A stretch of 64,000 bases of DNA from positions 1 to 64,000 of the forward strand of contig NZ_SEWF01000019.1 of NCBI RefSeq assembly GCF_004168285.1, given 5' to 3'. Positions 43,644-53,186 of the stretch are shown one piece after another (within the stretch, counting starts at the first letter, position 1; each line of letters starts with the position of its first letter). The notes below the pieces were generated by a model. The model was not told the DNA's origin. It did no database searches and saw only the letters and a list, made by a program, of their open reading frames with translations. This DNA comes from Emticicia agri (GTDB lineage: Bacteria > Bacteroidota > Bacteroidia > Cytophagales > Spirosomataceae). A program made the position numbers and the translations under genes.

Positions 43644-45149
43644 ATGAGCGTAATAAAAAAATTAGCGAGCGATACAGCCCTTTATGGTATCAGTAGCATT
43701 GTTGGCAGATTTCTGAATTGGCTTTTAGTAGCAGTACATACCCGTGTTTTCGTAGAACAAAGCCAGCTCGCAGATAATAATCAGTTGTATATTTGGGTCG
43801 TTCTGCTTAATATCATCTACACTTATGGCATGGAAACAGCTTTCTTCCGATATGCCAGTAAAAAAGAAAACCAACAGGAGTACTATAATCTTATTCTCTC
43901 TTACATTATTCTTACAAGTGTCATTTTTTCAGGCCTTATCTATTTTGCTGCTACGCCTATCATTAATGCGATGGGCTTTCCGGGTAAAGAAAGACTTATC
44001 GTTTGGTTTTCTATCATTATAGCAACAGATGCTGTGGCAGCCATTGCCTTTGCTAAACTAAGGGCTGAAAACCGTGCTAAAAAGTTTGTAGCCATCCGAC
44101 TTATTAACATCTTTATCAATATTGGTCTGAATGTTTTTTATCTGATGTTCTGTAAATATATCCATGAAGGTGTCATGCTCTCCAACTGGAAACCTTTTGC
44201 AGACTTCTTTTATAATCCGAGAATCGGGCCCGATTACATTGTATGGGCAAACTTCATTGCCAGTCTGGTTACGCTTTTATTACTGTGGAAAGAATTTGTC
44301 GGGTTCCGTTTCGCTTTTGATTTCAAGAAATTCAAGCCTGTTTTTACCTACGCTTATCCGCTTTTAATTATGGGATTAGCGGGTGCTGTTAATCAGGTGG
44401 CCGACCGTATTATGTTCCGTGAAATTTTACCGGAGGGTTTCTATAAGGGCTTAACTACTGATGATGCTTTTAGTATTTATGCCAATGTCTATAAGTTATC
44501 TATTTTTATGCTTTTAGTTGTGCAAGCCTACCGCTATGCTGCCGACCCGTTTTTCTTTTCGAAAGCCGAAGACAAAAACTCTCCCTCTATGATAGCCCTG
44601 GCTACCAAATGGTTCACTATTGCCTGTGTGATAATATGGGTAGGCGTAAGTCTGAATATAGATTTAATTAGCCTGATATTAGGCAAAAGTTATCGCTTTG
44701 GTCTTGAAGTAGTCCCTATTCTGTTATTAGCCAATCTGTTTATCGGAGTCTATCAGAATATGTCTATCTGGTTTAAGTTAAGTGACAGAACACATTTTGG
44801 CACTATTCTTACCTTTGTTGGTATGTTTATCTCGGTCGTCTTAAACCTCATTCTGATTCCTCTGATGGGATATGTAGGCTGTGCCTTAGCTTTTGCTATC
44901 TCTTCTTTTGTCATGATGGTCCTATGCTATTGGTTTGGGCAAAAATATTATCCTATCCCTTATCAGCTAAGCAATATTGTTATTTATCTGGTGGGCGCAG
45001 GTATCCTGATATATACCTCATGGCAAATCAAAATAGAGAATCCTTATTACTCTATTCCTTTCCACTTATTATTAACTCTCTTGTTTCTAATTGTGATTGT
45101 TGTGATAGAGCGCAAGAGCCTGGGAATTAGTAAATATTTTCGTTTTTAA
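43644..45149 (+). CDS. Polysaccharide/lipid-linked oligosaccharide flippase (MATE/MVF-like)
   Basis: A 501-residue membrane protein with about 12-14 hydrophobic segments. The N-terminus (SVIKKLASDTALYGISSIVGRFLNWLL) is the typical start of Polysacc_synt/Wzx-like transporters. Central segments include FTYAYPLLIMGLAGAVNQVADRIMFR, a family landmark. It would flip an undecaprenyl-linked glycan across the inner membrane. No glycosyltransferase cluster is next to it, so the glycan is unknown. This type often occurs alone in Bacteroidota genomes as a general lipopolysaccharide or glycoprotein-glycan exporter. It could be co-transcribed with the CRTAC1-like gene 29 bases upstream, but the functional link is unclear. 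Confidence 0.85.
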   Translation: MSVIKKLASDTALYGISSIVGRFLNWLLVAVHTRVFVEQSQLADNNQLYIWVVLLNIIYTYGMETAFFRYASKKENQQEYYNLILSYIILTSVIFSGLIYFAATPIINAMGFPGKERLIVWFSIIIATDAVAAIAFAKLRAENRAKKFVAIRLINIFINIGLNVFYLMFCKYIHEGVMLSNWKPFADFFYNPRIGPDYIVWANFIASLVTLLLLWKEFVGFRFAFDFKKFKPVFTYAYPLLIMGLAGAVNQVADRIMFREILPEGFYKGLTTDDAFSIYANVYKLSIFMLLVVQAYRYAADPFFFSKAEDKNSPSMIALATKWFTIACVIIWVGVSLNIDLISLILGKSYRFGLEVVPILLLANLFIGVYQNMSIWFKLSDRTHFGTILTFVGMFISVVLNLILIPLMGYVGCALAFAISSFVMMVLCYWFGQKYYPIPYQLSNIVIYLVGAGILIYTSWQIKIENPYYSIPFHLLLTLLFLIVIVVIERKSLGISKYFRF

Positions 45150-45259
45150 CCACGGTTGTACGCTTATACCTGTCTCCTAATGAGCACATGCTGCGGTTAA
45201 ACTTTTGTCTTTTTCTTCTGAAAATAAACCCTTAAATTCGTTTATAATTTCTGAAATTG

Positions 45260-45865
45260 ATGAGTATCACAGATTTATTACAGGCACCCAATTTAAGAGA
45301 AGTGCTTGACGAATTAGAGCAGGTATGGGCAGATGAACAAAAACGTCGGCATGAGTTCTGGGCAACTGTGGACGAAAACATAAAAGCTGAATTTATTTTA
45401 GGGGAAATCATTTACCATTCTCCGGTATATGGTCGCCATTGGAAAGCTTCTACAAGAATCACCCGACATCTGATTCCTTTTGTATATGACAATGACCTTG
45501 GGGAAGTTGCCTACGAAAAGGTAATGGTAAGGCTTACCCGAAATGATTATGAACCCGATATTTGCTTCTGGAATAAAGAAAAAGCCCGAGACTTCGAAAA
45601 AAAGCAATCGGCATTACCACCGCCTGATTTTGTAGTGGAGATTTTATCTGACTCTACTAAAGAGCGTGATTACGGGATAAAAATGGAGGACTACGCCCTA
45701 CATGAGGTAAAGGAGTATTGGATAGTTGATACTGATAGCCAGACTATTGAACAGTATTTATCAACAAATAAGAAATTTGAATTATCGCAAAAGTTAAAAG
45801 ATGGGCTATTAGCATCTGAGGTAATTACAGGCTTCAAAATTAACGTTAAAGAGATTTTTGAATAG
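45260..45865 (+). CDS. Uma2/DUF820 family PD-(D/E)XK nuclease-fold protein
   Basis: A 201-residue product from the ATG at 45260 (a TTG sits one codon upstream). It matches Uma2 (PF05685): RLTRNDYEPDICFW carries the Asp, and PPDFVVEILSDST followed by RDYGIKMEDYALHEVKEYWIVD carries the Glu, Lys and closing motif. These proteins are widespread and numerous in cyanobacteria and Bacteroidota, with a restriction-endonuclease-like fold, but no clear biological role. It stands alone between the flippase and an SDR gene, each about 60-110 bases away. No partner methylase or transposase is nearby, so I do not call it a defence or mobile element. Confidence 0.85.
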   Translation: MSITDLLQAPNLREVLDELEQVWADEQKRRHEFWATVDENIKAEFILGEIIYHSPVYGRHWKASTRITRHLIPFVYDNDLGEVAYEKVMVRLTRNDYEPDICFWNKEKARDFEKKQSALPPPDFVVEILSDSTKERDYGIKMEDYALHEVKEYWIVDTDSQTIEQYLSTNKKFELSQKLKDGLLASEVITGFKINVKEIFE

Positions 45866-45925
45866 ATAGCTCCTTTACTAAATGAGGCAAGGGATTATAG
45901 ACGTGCTACGGTAACGCAGAAACAC

Positions 45926-46753
45926 ATGAAAACAATAAGCATTATAGGTTGTGGGTGGTTAGGTTTACCATTAGGTAAATATCTTTCTGAAAAAGATTAC
46001 CTCGTAAAAGGTAGTACTACACACCCTGAAAAATTAGCTATTCTACAAGAAAATGGGGTTGAGCCTTATTTACTCAAACTTAATCCACAATTAGAATGTG
46101 AATATGTGGATAACTTTCTCGACAGTGAGGTACTAATCATCAATATTCCACCTAAAATCAGCTTACAAAAGACCGATGCCCACGTAGAACAGATAGCGAA
46201 TCTGCTAAAAGTTGTGGAAAACTCTTCTATCAAAAAGATTATCTATATAAGCTCTACTTCGGTTTATCCTGAGCTTAATCGTGAAGTAGTAGAAGAAGAT
46301 GTGTTGACACCTGAAACATCAGCCAGCCCTACGATGGTAAAAGCTGAAAATCTGCTCAGAGATTTTACGGCAGATGTAACCATTTTAAGAGCAGCAGGAC
46401 TCATGGGCTATGACCGGATTCCGGCTAAATATTTTGCAGGTTGGAAAGGACTTACCACCGGAGATATTCCGGTAAATTATATTCACCGGGACGACGTAAT
46501 CAGAATCATAGAAACCGTTATTGAGAAAAATATCTGGGGCGATACCTTTAATATTGTTTCGCCAATACACCCGATAAGAAAAGAAATTTATATCCGGAAC
46601 TGCGAGGAATTAGGTTTTGAAATGCCAGAATTTGTGGCATCACCTACGCCACAACCCTATAAGATTATCAGTCCTGATAAATGGTTAGAGAAATCCGGCT
46701 ATCATTTCATATTCAAAAATCCATTAGATTATTTCTATCAGCTTCCTGAGTAG
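45926..46753 (+). CDS. NAD(P)-binding SDR-type protein (YeeZ-like)
   Basis: A 275-residue product. The N-terminal Rossmann motif is IIGCGWLGLPLGKYL, followed by VKGSTTHPEKL. The middle has IIYISSTSVYPELNREVVEED, the extended-SDR-like Ser/Tyr region, and a later YDRIPAKYFAGWKGL. The C-terminal part (NYIHRDDVIRIIETVIE) is as in NAD-dependent epimerase/dehydratase relatives, and this overall form resembles E. coli YeeZ. Substrate unknown; cytosolic. It converges on the TMTC-like gene with only three bases between stop codons and no obvious terminator between them. Confidence 0.8.
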   Translation: MKTISIIGCGWLGLPLGKYLSEKDYLVKGSTTHPEKLAILQENGVEPYLLKLNPQLECEYVDNFLDSEVLIINIPPKISLQKTDAHVEQIANLLKVVENSSIKKIIYISSTSVYPELNREVVEEDVLTPETSASPTMVKAENLLRDFTADVTILRAAGLMGYDRIPAKYFAGWKGLTTGDIPVNYIHRDDVIRIIETVIEKNIWGDTFNIVSPIHPIRKEIYIRNCEELGFEMPEFVASPTPQPYKIISPDKWLEKSGYHFIFKNPLDYFYQLPE

Positions 46754-46756
46754 TTA

Positions 46757-48811
46757 CTAATAACCCGGAACGCCATTATTTTTTAAAATGTTTTTAGCAT
46801 TGAGGTTGCCTTCGCTGGCTGATTTAATATACCATTGTTTGGCTGTTTCAATGTCTCCCCTATTTACATAATTAATACCAATATTGTATTCAAAATCTCC
46901 TGTTGAATCTCTCACAGCTGCTCTTGACCAATACTCTACGGCTTTATCGTCCAATTTTAAATCGACATACGTTACCCCAAGATTCTTGTAAGCTGGCAAA
47001 TAGGTTGGTGCTTTCACAATCAGTTCATCTAATTCTTTTATTTCCTGATTAAAATTCCCTTCCTGTCTGTAAGAAAAAGCATGATTCAGATAAGCGTCCC
47101 AATAATCCGGTTTAATAGACATAGATTTTTTAAATGCTTTTCTTGCCTCCTCAAACTTTTTGCTTGCCATTAACGATAAACCGTAGGAAGTCCAGTACTC
47201 GGCATTAGCAAGTTCATTGTCAAGTGTTATTTTATAATAATAATTAGCATTCTTATAGTCTCCCATCCGATAATAAACCGTCGCTAAAAGCCAGTTAGTA
47301 CGATTAGATTTGGGTAAATACTGTGTAGCTTTTTGAAAATACTTTAAAGCCGTCGCATTATCTCCCTCATCTAAAAACATAGACCCGATGGTGCGGCATA
47401 CATCAGCGTTTTTAAAACCTCCATCATCTGCCCGCATCAGGTACTGCTTGGCTGTCTGAAAATCTTTATGATCTAAATAATACCAACCTAAATTACTCAG
47501 AATCATGGCATCATTCGGAAATGCCTTATCAGCATCAGTAAAAAGTAGTAGTTCGTTTTTCCATTTGCCTGTCTGTACAAAAGTCATCCCACATAATAGC
47601 AAAGTTACTATGATAAACCCGACCAGAACACCCTTGGCACTTGCGTAGAATTTATTGACTAATAGCCCAATCAGAAACAACGGGCCAATAGAAGACAGAT
47701 AATAGTAGCGGTCGGCAACTAAGGCACTACCTACTGGCAGTATCTGCAAAACTGTAGAAATAGCAATCAGGAAAAAGGCACCTGCCCACCAGATTCTTTT
47801 ATCTTTTCTTCCAAACCATATAATCCCACCAATTAATATCAGAGTCCCTAAAAGGGCTAATGAATAAATAGCAGGAATACTACCTGTGGCTTTATTAGGG
47901 TAAGGATAGAACGGGTAAAGATTATAAGGCAACAAAGTTTTTACCCAATAAAAACAGAAAGCATAGGCAGTTAATAAAATCCGCTCGCCTGTGGTATAAG
48001 CACTTCCGATTACGCTCGAAGCATCAGCCCCTGCATCTTTCTGTGCATGCGTAGCCAAATAAGCAAATATAAATGTGATGATAAAATAAGGAATTTTATT
48101 AACAAGCATCTTAACGCCTATAGGTTTCTTTAAGAAGCAATAATCTGTAATAATCAGGATAGCAGGTAGTACCACCGCCATACCTTTCGACATACACGAT
48201 GCAATAAATAACAGCACTGAAACTCCATAATGTACTTTGTTACCGGTTTCATCAAACTGAATATAGTACCACAGCGAAAGCAACAAAAACAAGGTATAAA
48301 GCACATCTTTCCGTTCTGCAGCCCATGCAACCGACTCTACGTGCAATGGATGAATGGCAAATAAAACTGCTGTAACCAATGAAACTAAAAAACTACTATT
48401 GAGTTTCTGAATAAGTCTAAAAACCAGCCAGCTATTCAGGATATGAAGAATCAGATTATCTAAATGATACAGCCATGTCTGCTCCTTTACCAAAGCATAT
48501 TCAATAGCTAAGCTCAGTACCGTAAGCGGGTGGTAGTTTCCAACCACATATTCAGAAAAAATACCTTTAATATCAAAGTTTTTGACTATGTCGTTGATAG
48601 GAATATAGGGTTTATCATCCCATACGAAACTATTCTGCCAGACAGGAATATAACTAACAAATACTAAAACACTGAGAATGGCAGGAATCCATTTTTCGTC
48701 AATCGAAAAATTGCTGCTTGATGCAGGAGTTTCTATTGTTTTTGAGGATGCAGGGTTTTGAACCACCTCTCTTCTGATACCTTGTTTAGGTTGAGACTTA
48801 TGTTTTGCCAT
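46757..48811 (-). CDS. TMTC-like membrane glycosyltransferase with C-terminal TPRs
   Basis: A 684-residue product. A short soluble N-terminus (about 45 residues) precedes roughly ten membrane segments. The first lumenal/periplasmic loop has the acidic pair in FVWDDKPYI, the expected catalytic site of GT-C enzymes. The block AIHPLHVESVAWAAERKDVL is the landmark of the TMTC (DUF1736) family of protein O-mannosyltransferases. From about residue 430 the chain is TPRs (AMILSNLGWYYLDHKDFQTA; AEYWTSYGLSLMASKKFEEA; and others). Eukaryotic TMTCs O-mannosylate cadherins; bacterial relatives are largely untested. It fits the O-glycosylation of exported proteins known in Bacteroidota, but that is inference. 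Confidence 0.85.
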   Translation of the reverse strand: MAKHKSQPKQGIRREVVQNPASSKTIETPASSSNFSIDEKWIPAILSVLVFVSYIPVWQNSFVWDDKPYIPINDIVKNFDIKGIFSEYVVGNYHPLTVLSLAIEYALVKEQTWLYHLDNLILHILNSWLVFRLIQKLNSSFLVSLVTAVLFAIHPLHVESVAWAAERKDVLYTLFLLLSLWYYIQFDETGNKVHYGVSVLLFIASCMSKGMAVVLPAILIITDYCFLKKPIGVKMLVNKIPYFIITFIFAYLATHAQKDAGADASSVIGSAYTTGERILLTAYAFCFYWVKTLLPYNLYPFYPYPNKATGSIPAIYSLALLGTLILIGGIIWFGRKDKRIWWAGAFFLIAISTVLQILPVGSALVADRYYYLSSIGPLFLIGLLVNKFYASAKGVLVGFIIVTLLLCGMTFVQTGKWKNELLLFTDADKAFPNDAMILSNLGWYYLDHKDFQTAKQYLMRADDGGFKNADVCRTIGSMFLDEGDNATALKYFQKATQYLPKSNRTNWLLATVYYRMGDYKNANYYYKITLDNELANAEYWTSYGLSLMASKKFEEARKAFKKSMSIKPDYWDAYLNHAFSYRQEGNFNQEIKELDELIVKAPTYLPAYKNLGVTYVDLKLDDKAVEYWSRAAVRDSTGDFEYNIGINYVNRGDIETAKQWYIKSASEGNLNAKNILKNNGVPGY

Positions 48812-48832
48812 TTAATGGATTGATCGGGTTTA

Positions 48833-48864
48833 CAAAAATATTTCAATTATCCTGCCAAAGCAAT
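48833..48864 (-). promoter_or_regulatory. Candidate promoter of the TMTC-like gene
   Basis: On the minus strand, ATTG (48861-48864) is followed after 20 bases by TATTTTTG (48833-48840), matching the -7 TAnnTTTG. The -33 box is one base off TTTG. The ATG is at 48811, leaving a very short leader. Confidence 0.4.
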
Positions 48865-49094
48865 ATTTCGTAATTTTATGTACCTTATTTTCCATTCATA
48901 CGCTTCTTCTTGTTAATTTCATATAAAATATATAGCTTGCCTGATAACCTCAAACATATTACCACATAAAAAGTTCTTATTTTGTTATATGCAATAATTT
49001 AAAGAACTTTGATAAGTCTTTGGCAGGAATGTTGCCAAACAATAGGCAATATTCAGGCAATTCAGGCGTTAAAATACCTACAATAAGTTAATGA

Positions 49095-50819
49095 ATGAAA
49101 GTATATAGAATCATAGTATGGGCATTTCTGTGGCTTCCTGTTGTGGGTATGGCCCAGAAAAACAAAAAAGCCGGTGATGGCGCTATCTCGGAAAAAGACC
49201 TCCAAGCCGAAGCAGTTTTTACTGACGGCATGAAGTATTTTATTGCCGAAACCTACGATAAAGCCATTACGCATTTCAAGAAAGCTGCCGAGATGAACCC
49301 GGCAAGTTCGGGTGCCAATTTTATGATTGCAAAATCGTTTTTAGCTACCAACGATATTGCCAATGCTACACTTTATACTGAAAAAGCTGCAAAACTGGAC
49401 GAGAATAATAAATTCTACAAGAAATTTTTAGGGGATATTTATGTTAAGCAAAAACGCTACAAAGAAGCGGCTCAGATTTATGAGAAATTAGCAGATAAAT
49501 ATCCGACTGACGTTGATAACTATCTTGATTTATCGAATGCCTATATTATGCAGGAGAAATATTCTGATGCTGTAGACGTATACAACAAAATAGAGAAAAC
49601 AATTGGGATGAGCGAAGAAATCACGCATCAGAAACAATTGATTTATCTGAAACAAAACAAACTTGAAAAAGCCATTGAAGAGGGCGACAAGCTGATTGCA
49701 TCAGAACCGACAGAACCAGAATATGTAGTACAACAAGCCCAGATTCTGATTTCAAACGAACGCTATGACCAGGCTTTAAAAATGCTGGAAAGTTCGTTGA
49801 AACGCAATCCTGACTTTGCAGAAGCGCACGTGCTTTTAGCTGAAATTTATCGCAAAAAAGGAGACTTAGACAAATGCAGTCAGGAGCTACAAGTGGCTTT
49901 TAAGAATAAGAATCTTTCATCAGATGTTAAATTCAAGATTTTATCAAGCTATATGCTGATGATGAAAGATGATAAAGGTGGTAAAACTTTAGATAATCTG
50001 ATAAGCCTTACTAATGAATTAATCAAACAGGCACCATCAGAAGCAAAAGCATACGTGGTAATGGGCGATTTGTTGATGAAAAAAGGTGATATGGTTGGTG
50101 CCCGTGACAACTATGTCAAGTCAACCCAATTTGACAAATCAGTATTTGAAGTATGGTTAGCCATTGTTGAAATAGATTCAAAATTGAATAATACCGACAG
50201 TCTGGCCAAACATTCGGAAGAAGCCATTGAGTACTTTCCCAATCAGGCTTTTTTCTGGTATCATAACGGAGTAGCCAATTTCACTAAAAAAGATTTTGAG
50301 AAAGCTATTTCGTCGTTAGAAGAAGCAAGAAATCTGGCTTTAGATAATAAGGAATTAACAAAATTTGTAAACGGCTTATTGGGCGATGCCTACAATGAGG
50401 CTAAACAATACAGTAAATCTGACGATGCGTATGAAGCTGTACTGAAAGTTGACCCTAACGATGAGCACGTACTGAATAACTATGCCTATTATCTTTCGTT
50501 GAGAAAAGATAAACTGAGTCGTGCAGTAGAATTATCAGGCAAATTAGCAGAAAAATTTGCTAATAATGCTACGTATTTAGATACGCATGCCTGGGTACTT
50601 TATACCATGAAAGATTATCAGAAATCACGTGAGTTTCTGGAGCGTGCCATTAAACAAAGCAGTGGCGTAAGTGGTACTATTGTAGAACACTATGGCGATG
50701 TTCTTTATCAGTTAGGCGAAAAGGACAAAGCTATTGAACAATGGAAAAAAGCCCGACAGATGGGTGAAAACAGTATCAATATAGATAAGAAAATACAGTC
50801 CGGCCAGTTAATCGAATAA
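49095..50819 (+). CDS. Exported TPR protein heading the envelope operon
   Basis: A 574-residue product with a signal peptide (MKVYRIIVWAFLWLPVVGMAQ). Residues of about 40-560 are at least ten TPRs, for example AVFTDGMKYFIAETYDKAITHFKKA, YKEAAQIYEKLADKYPTDVDNY and AFFWYHNGVANFTKKDFEKAI. It is followed by a DUF4292 lipoprotein (106 bases) and an EnvC-like protein (25 bases), the conserved order TPR-DUF4292-M23 seen in many Bacteroidota. Probably a periplasmic scaffold for cell-envelope or division proteins; no enzymatic motif is visible. Confidence 0.88.
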   Translation: MKVYRIIVWAFLWLPVVGMAQKNKKAGDGAISEKDLQAEAVFTDGMKYFIAETYDKAITHFKKAAEMNPASSGANFMIAKSFLATNDIANATLYTEKAAKLDENNKFYKKFLGDIYVKQKRYKEAAQIYEKLADKYPTDVDNYLDLSNAYIMQEKYSDAVDVYNKIEKTIGMSEEITHQKQLIYLKQNKLEKAIEEGDKLIASEPTEPEYVVQQAQILISNERYDQALKMLESSLKRNPDFAEAHVLLAEIYRKKGDLDKCSQELQVAFKNKNLSSDVKFKILSSYMLMMKDDKGGKTLDNLISLTNELIKQAPSEAKAYVVMGDLLMKKGDMVGARDNYVKSTQFDKSVFEVWLAIVEIDSKLNNTDSLAKHSEEAIEYFPNQAFFWYHNGVANFTKKDFEKAISSLEEARNLALDNKELTKFVNGLLGDAYNEAKQYSKSDDAYEAVLKVDPNDEHVLNNYAYYLSLRKDKLSRAVELSGKLAEKFANNATYLDTHAWVLYTMKDYQKSREFLERAIKQSSGVSGTIVEHYGDVLYQLGEKDKAIEQWKKARQMGENSINIDKKIQSGQLIE

Positions 50820-50925
50820 ACCTCACCTTATTAAACCTGCTGATACATTTGCCCGATAAAGACTTTATTCCGATAATTGCACCGGAACAAAGGATGCTAA
50901 GCAAATCTTTAAAACTCACACAAAT

Positions 50926-51756
50926 ATGTCAAGCCGTTATATCATTCTGACTTTTTCTTGTCTGATAGTTTTATTTACTACCTCTTGCAAACGTCAGAAA
51001 ATTCATAAAACCGAAACCAAAGACTCTACCAATGTAGTGGTAACGCCAACTGATATACCTGCCAATACAGATACAGCTAACAGCCCGACACCTATAGCCA
51101 AAGTAGATGTAGCTCCTGCCGAAATAGATTTTAAGTTTTTGAAAATACGTTCCAAAATAGATTATTCATCAGGTAGTGAAAGTCAATCTTTTCCGGTTAC
51201 AGTTCATATCGAAAAAGACAATAAAATATGGTTATCAATTGCAGTAGGTTTAGAAGCTGCCAGAGGGCTTATCACCAAAGATTCTATCATTTTCTTAGAC
51301 AGACTGCATCGTACTTATTATAAATACGATTTTGCTACACTGAGCCGACAATTTAATTTCAATCTCAGCTATGACCTCGTACAATCTATTCTGATTGGGA
51401 ATATGCCTATCAAAAAACGTGAGGGCGATGAGGTTATGAAACAGGAAGATAATTTTATAATCAGACAACAAGAGAATACCGTACAGATTGAAAACTTTAT
51501 TGCCGCACCTAATCTAAAGCTACAAAAACTGATAGCTGCAGATGCAACAGGCAGCAGTAAAATGCAGATTGATTACAGTAATTTTCTGGCTATCAATAAT
51601 TTTTTGTTCCCGCAAGCTATTCTTGCCAAGATTGATGCCCCAAAAGATGATAAAACTAACCAGACTTTAATAAATTTGCAGCATAATAGAATCGAGTTTT
51701 TAGACGAAAGTCCTGGATTCTCGTTCAGTATTCCTAAAGGGTATTCGCCTAAATAG
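50926..51756 (+). CDS. DUF4292 lipoprotein
   Basis: A 276-residue product. The lipobox LFTTSC gives Cys21. After a Thr/Pro-rich linker (NVVVTPTDIPANTDT), the domain from about residue 65 to the end is a DUF4292-type LolA/LolB-like beta-sheet: KIWLSIAVGLEAARGLITKDSIIFLDRLHRTYYK, then DLVQSILIGNMPIKKRE. DUF4292 is Bacteroidota-specific, and the position between a TPR protein and EnvC is conserved. Its exact job is unknown; a lipoprotein- or lipid-handling role is suggested only by fold resemblance. Confidence 0.85.
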   Translation: MSSRYIILTFSCLIVLFTTSCKRQKIHKTETKDSTNVVVTPTDIPANTDTANSPTPIAKVDVAPAEIDFKFLKIRSKIDYSSGSESQSFPVTVHIEKDNKIWLSIAVGLEAARGLITKDSIIFLDRLHRTYYKYDFATLSRQFNFNLSYDLVQSILIGNMPIKKREGDEVMKQEDNFIIRQQENTVQIENFIAAPNLKLQKLIAADATGSSKMQIDYSNFLAINNFLFPQAILAKIDAPKDDKTNQTLINLQHNRIEFLDESPGFSFSIPKGYSPK

Positions 51757-51781
51757 CAGGGCTAAACCTCAACCAAACCTG

Positions 51782-53059
51782 ATGTCTTTGAAAAGTCTTA
51801 CATATTTTTTTCTTACCTGCTTTTGTTTCTGCTTACTGGTCAATCAACAAGCGTTTGCCCAACGCACCCGAAAAAGCCGTGCGCAGTTAGAAAATGAAAA
51901 GAAAAGAAATCTGGAAAAAATTGCTGAAACTAAAAAGGCTTTAGAAAGCGCAAGAGCAAAAAAAGAGATTACAGTTGGTAATATAAAGGCTATTAAAGAG
52001 CAGATTTCTTCGCAAGAAGAACAGATTGGATTGATGGAGCAGGATATGGAACTGATTGATGTAGAAATGCAGGATATTATCGGTGCCAAAGAAAACCTTG
52101 AAAATAAACTGCTTCAACTGCAACAGGAATATGCCGCCATGCTTTATTCTGCTTCAAAATATAGCGGCAAACTAAACAAGCTCAGTTTTCTGTTTTCTTC
52201 TTCTTCCTTTAACGAATTGCTGATGCGATATAAGTACCTGCAGCAATATACCGAAAACCGTAAAGCACAAGTAGTGCAAATGAACAAGGTAGCGGCTTTG
52301 CTACGTGAAAGACAAACCAATTTAGAAGGCAAACGTACGGCTAAAAACCGATTAATTTCGGCGAAAGTAGTAGAAACGAAGAATCTTGAACAACTCAAAA
52401 CCAAACAAACTGAAATGGTGGGTGAGTTATCAAAAAAAGAGACTGATTTAAGAAAAGAAATTGAGGCAACTAAACGCTCTGTTACGAAATTAGATAACCT
52501 CATAGCCAATGTAGTAGCCAGAGAAATTGCGAAAAAGAATAAGGAACGAGAAAGAAAACAAGATACAGATGCCAAATTAGCCAAAACAAACCCTACCAGA
52601 AAAAAGAATAAACCTATTCTGGATTTAGACGCAGAAGAAACAACTTTAGGGCGTTCGTTTGGAGCATCTCGTGCACGTTTACCCTGGCCTGTGCAAAGAG
52701 GATTTATCTCCGACCGTTTTGGGGTAAAAGAACACCCGGTTCTGCATGGCGTTTTAATTAACAACAATGGTATTGATATTCAGACACCCTCTAATGCCAC
52801 CGTCAGGTCGGTATATGATGGGGTTGTAAAAGACATAACAGAAATTCCGGGTTTAGGCAAAGTAGTGGCCGTGCAACATGGCGATTATTTCACAGTCTAT
52901 GCAAATCTCAATCAGGTGTTTGCATCGGTAGGACAAAAAATAAGTGCTAAAGAAACCATTGGCACAGCCGGAATATCAGGTGGCGCAACCGAAATCAATT
53001 TTCAGATATGGCACAATACAGAAAGGCTAAACCCTGAAAAATGGCTGGTACCGAGGTAA
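51782..53059 (+). CDS. envC: EnvC-like coiled-coil protein with degenerate LytM (M23) domain
   Basis: A 425-residue product with a signal peptide ending near residue 26. Residues of about 28-265 are a long coiled coil (AQLENEKKRNLEKIAETKKAL onward), as in EnvC/NlpD amidase activators. The C-terminal ~130 residues are the LytM fold: GVLINNNGIDIQTPSNATV, VQHGDYFTVYANL and EINFQIWHNTERLNP. The His of the H-x3-D motif is Asn here (NNNGID), YAHL is YANL and the final HxH is lost, so zinc peptidase activity is not expected. Like EnvC it would activate an AmiA/B/C-type amidase at the septum. It is the third gene of the TPR-DUF4292 operon. Confidence 0.88.
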   Translation: MSLKSLTYFFLTCFCFCLLVNQQAFAQRTRKSRAQLENEKKRNLEKIAETKKALESARAKKEITVGNIKAIKEQISSQEEQIGLMEQDMELIDVEMQDIIGAKENLENKLLQLQQEYAAMLYSASKYSGKLNKLSFLFSSSSFNELLMRYKYLQQYTENRKAQVVQMNKVAALLRERQTNLEGKRTAKNRLISAKVVETKNLEQLKTKQTEMVGELSKKETDLRKEIEATKRSVTKLDNLIANVVAREIAKKNKERERKQDTDAKLAKTNPTRKKNKPILDLDAEETTLGRSFGASRARLPWPVQRGFISDRFGVKEHPVLHGVLINNNGIDIQTPSNATVRSVYDGVVKDITEIPGLGKVVAVQHGDYFTVYANLNQVFASVGQKISAKETIGTAGISGGATEINFQIWHNTERLNPEKWLVPR

Positions 53060-53151
53060 TTGAGTAATTATTCAATAAGGTACATTAAGAAGCTGATTTA
53101 AGAACTAATCCAAAGCATATATGTTATAGTAAAGTGAATAAGTTCTAATCG

Positions 53152-53183
53152 CTAATTCACTCAATCACTAATTCACTAATTCT
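53152..53183 (+). repeat. 8-bp tandem repeat immediately before panB
   Basis: Four 8-base units, CTAATTCA, CTCAATCA, CTAATTCA and CTAATTCT, end three bases before the panB ATG at 53187, in the ribosome-entry region. Gain or loss of a unit would change leader length without touching the coding frame. Confidence 0.7.
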
Positions 53184-53186
53184 TCT

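Noticed and set aside
45144-45210. Possible terminator after the flippase (AACCACGG ... CTGCGGTT)
   Set aside because: The pairing is imperfect and the loop is long; not strong enough to list.
45260-45865. Uma2 gene as a sign of a mobile or defence element
   Set aside because: No methylase, transposase, integrase or direct repeats lie nearby; these genes are common as singletons.
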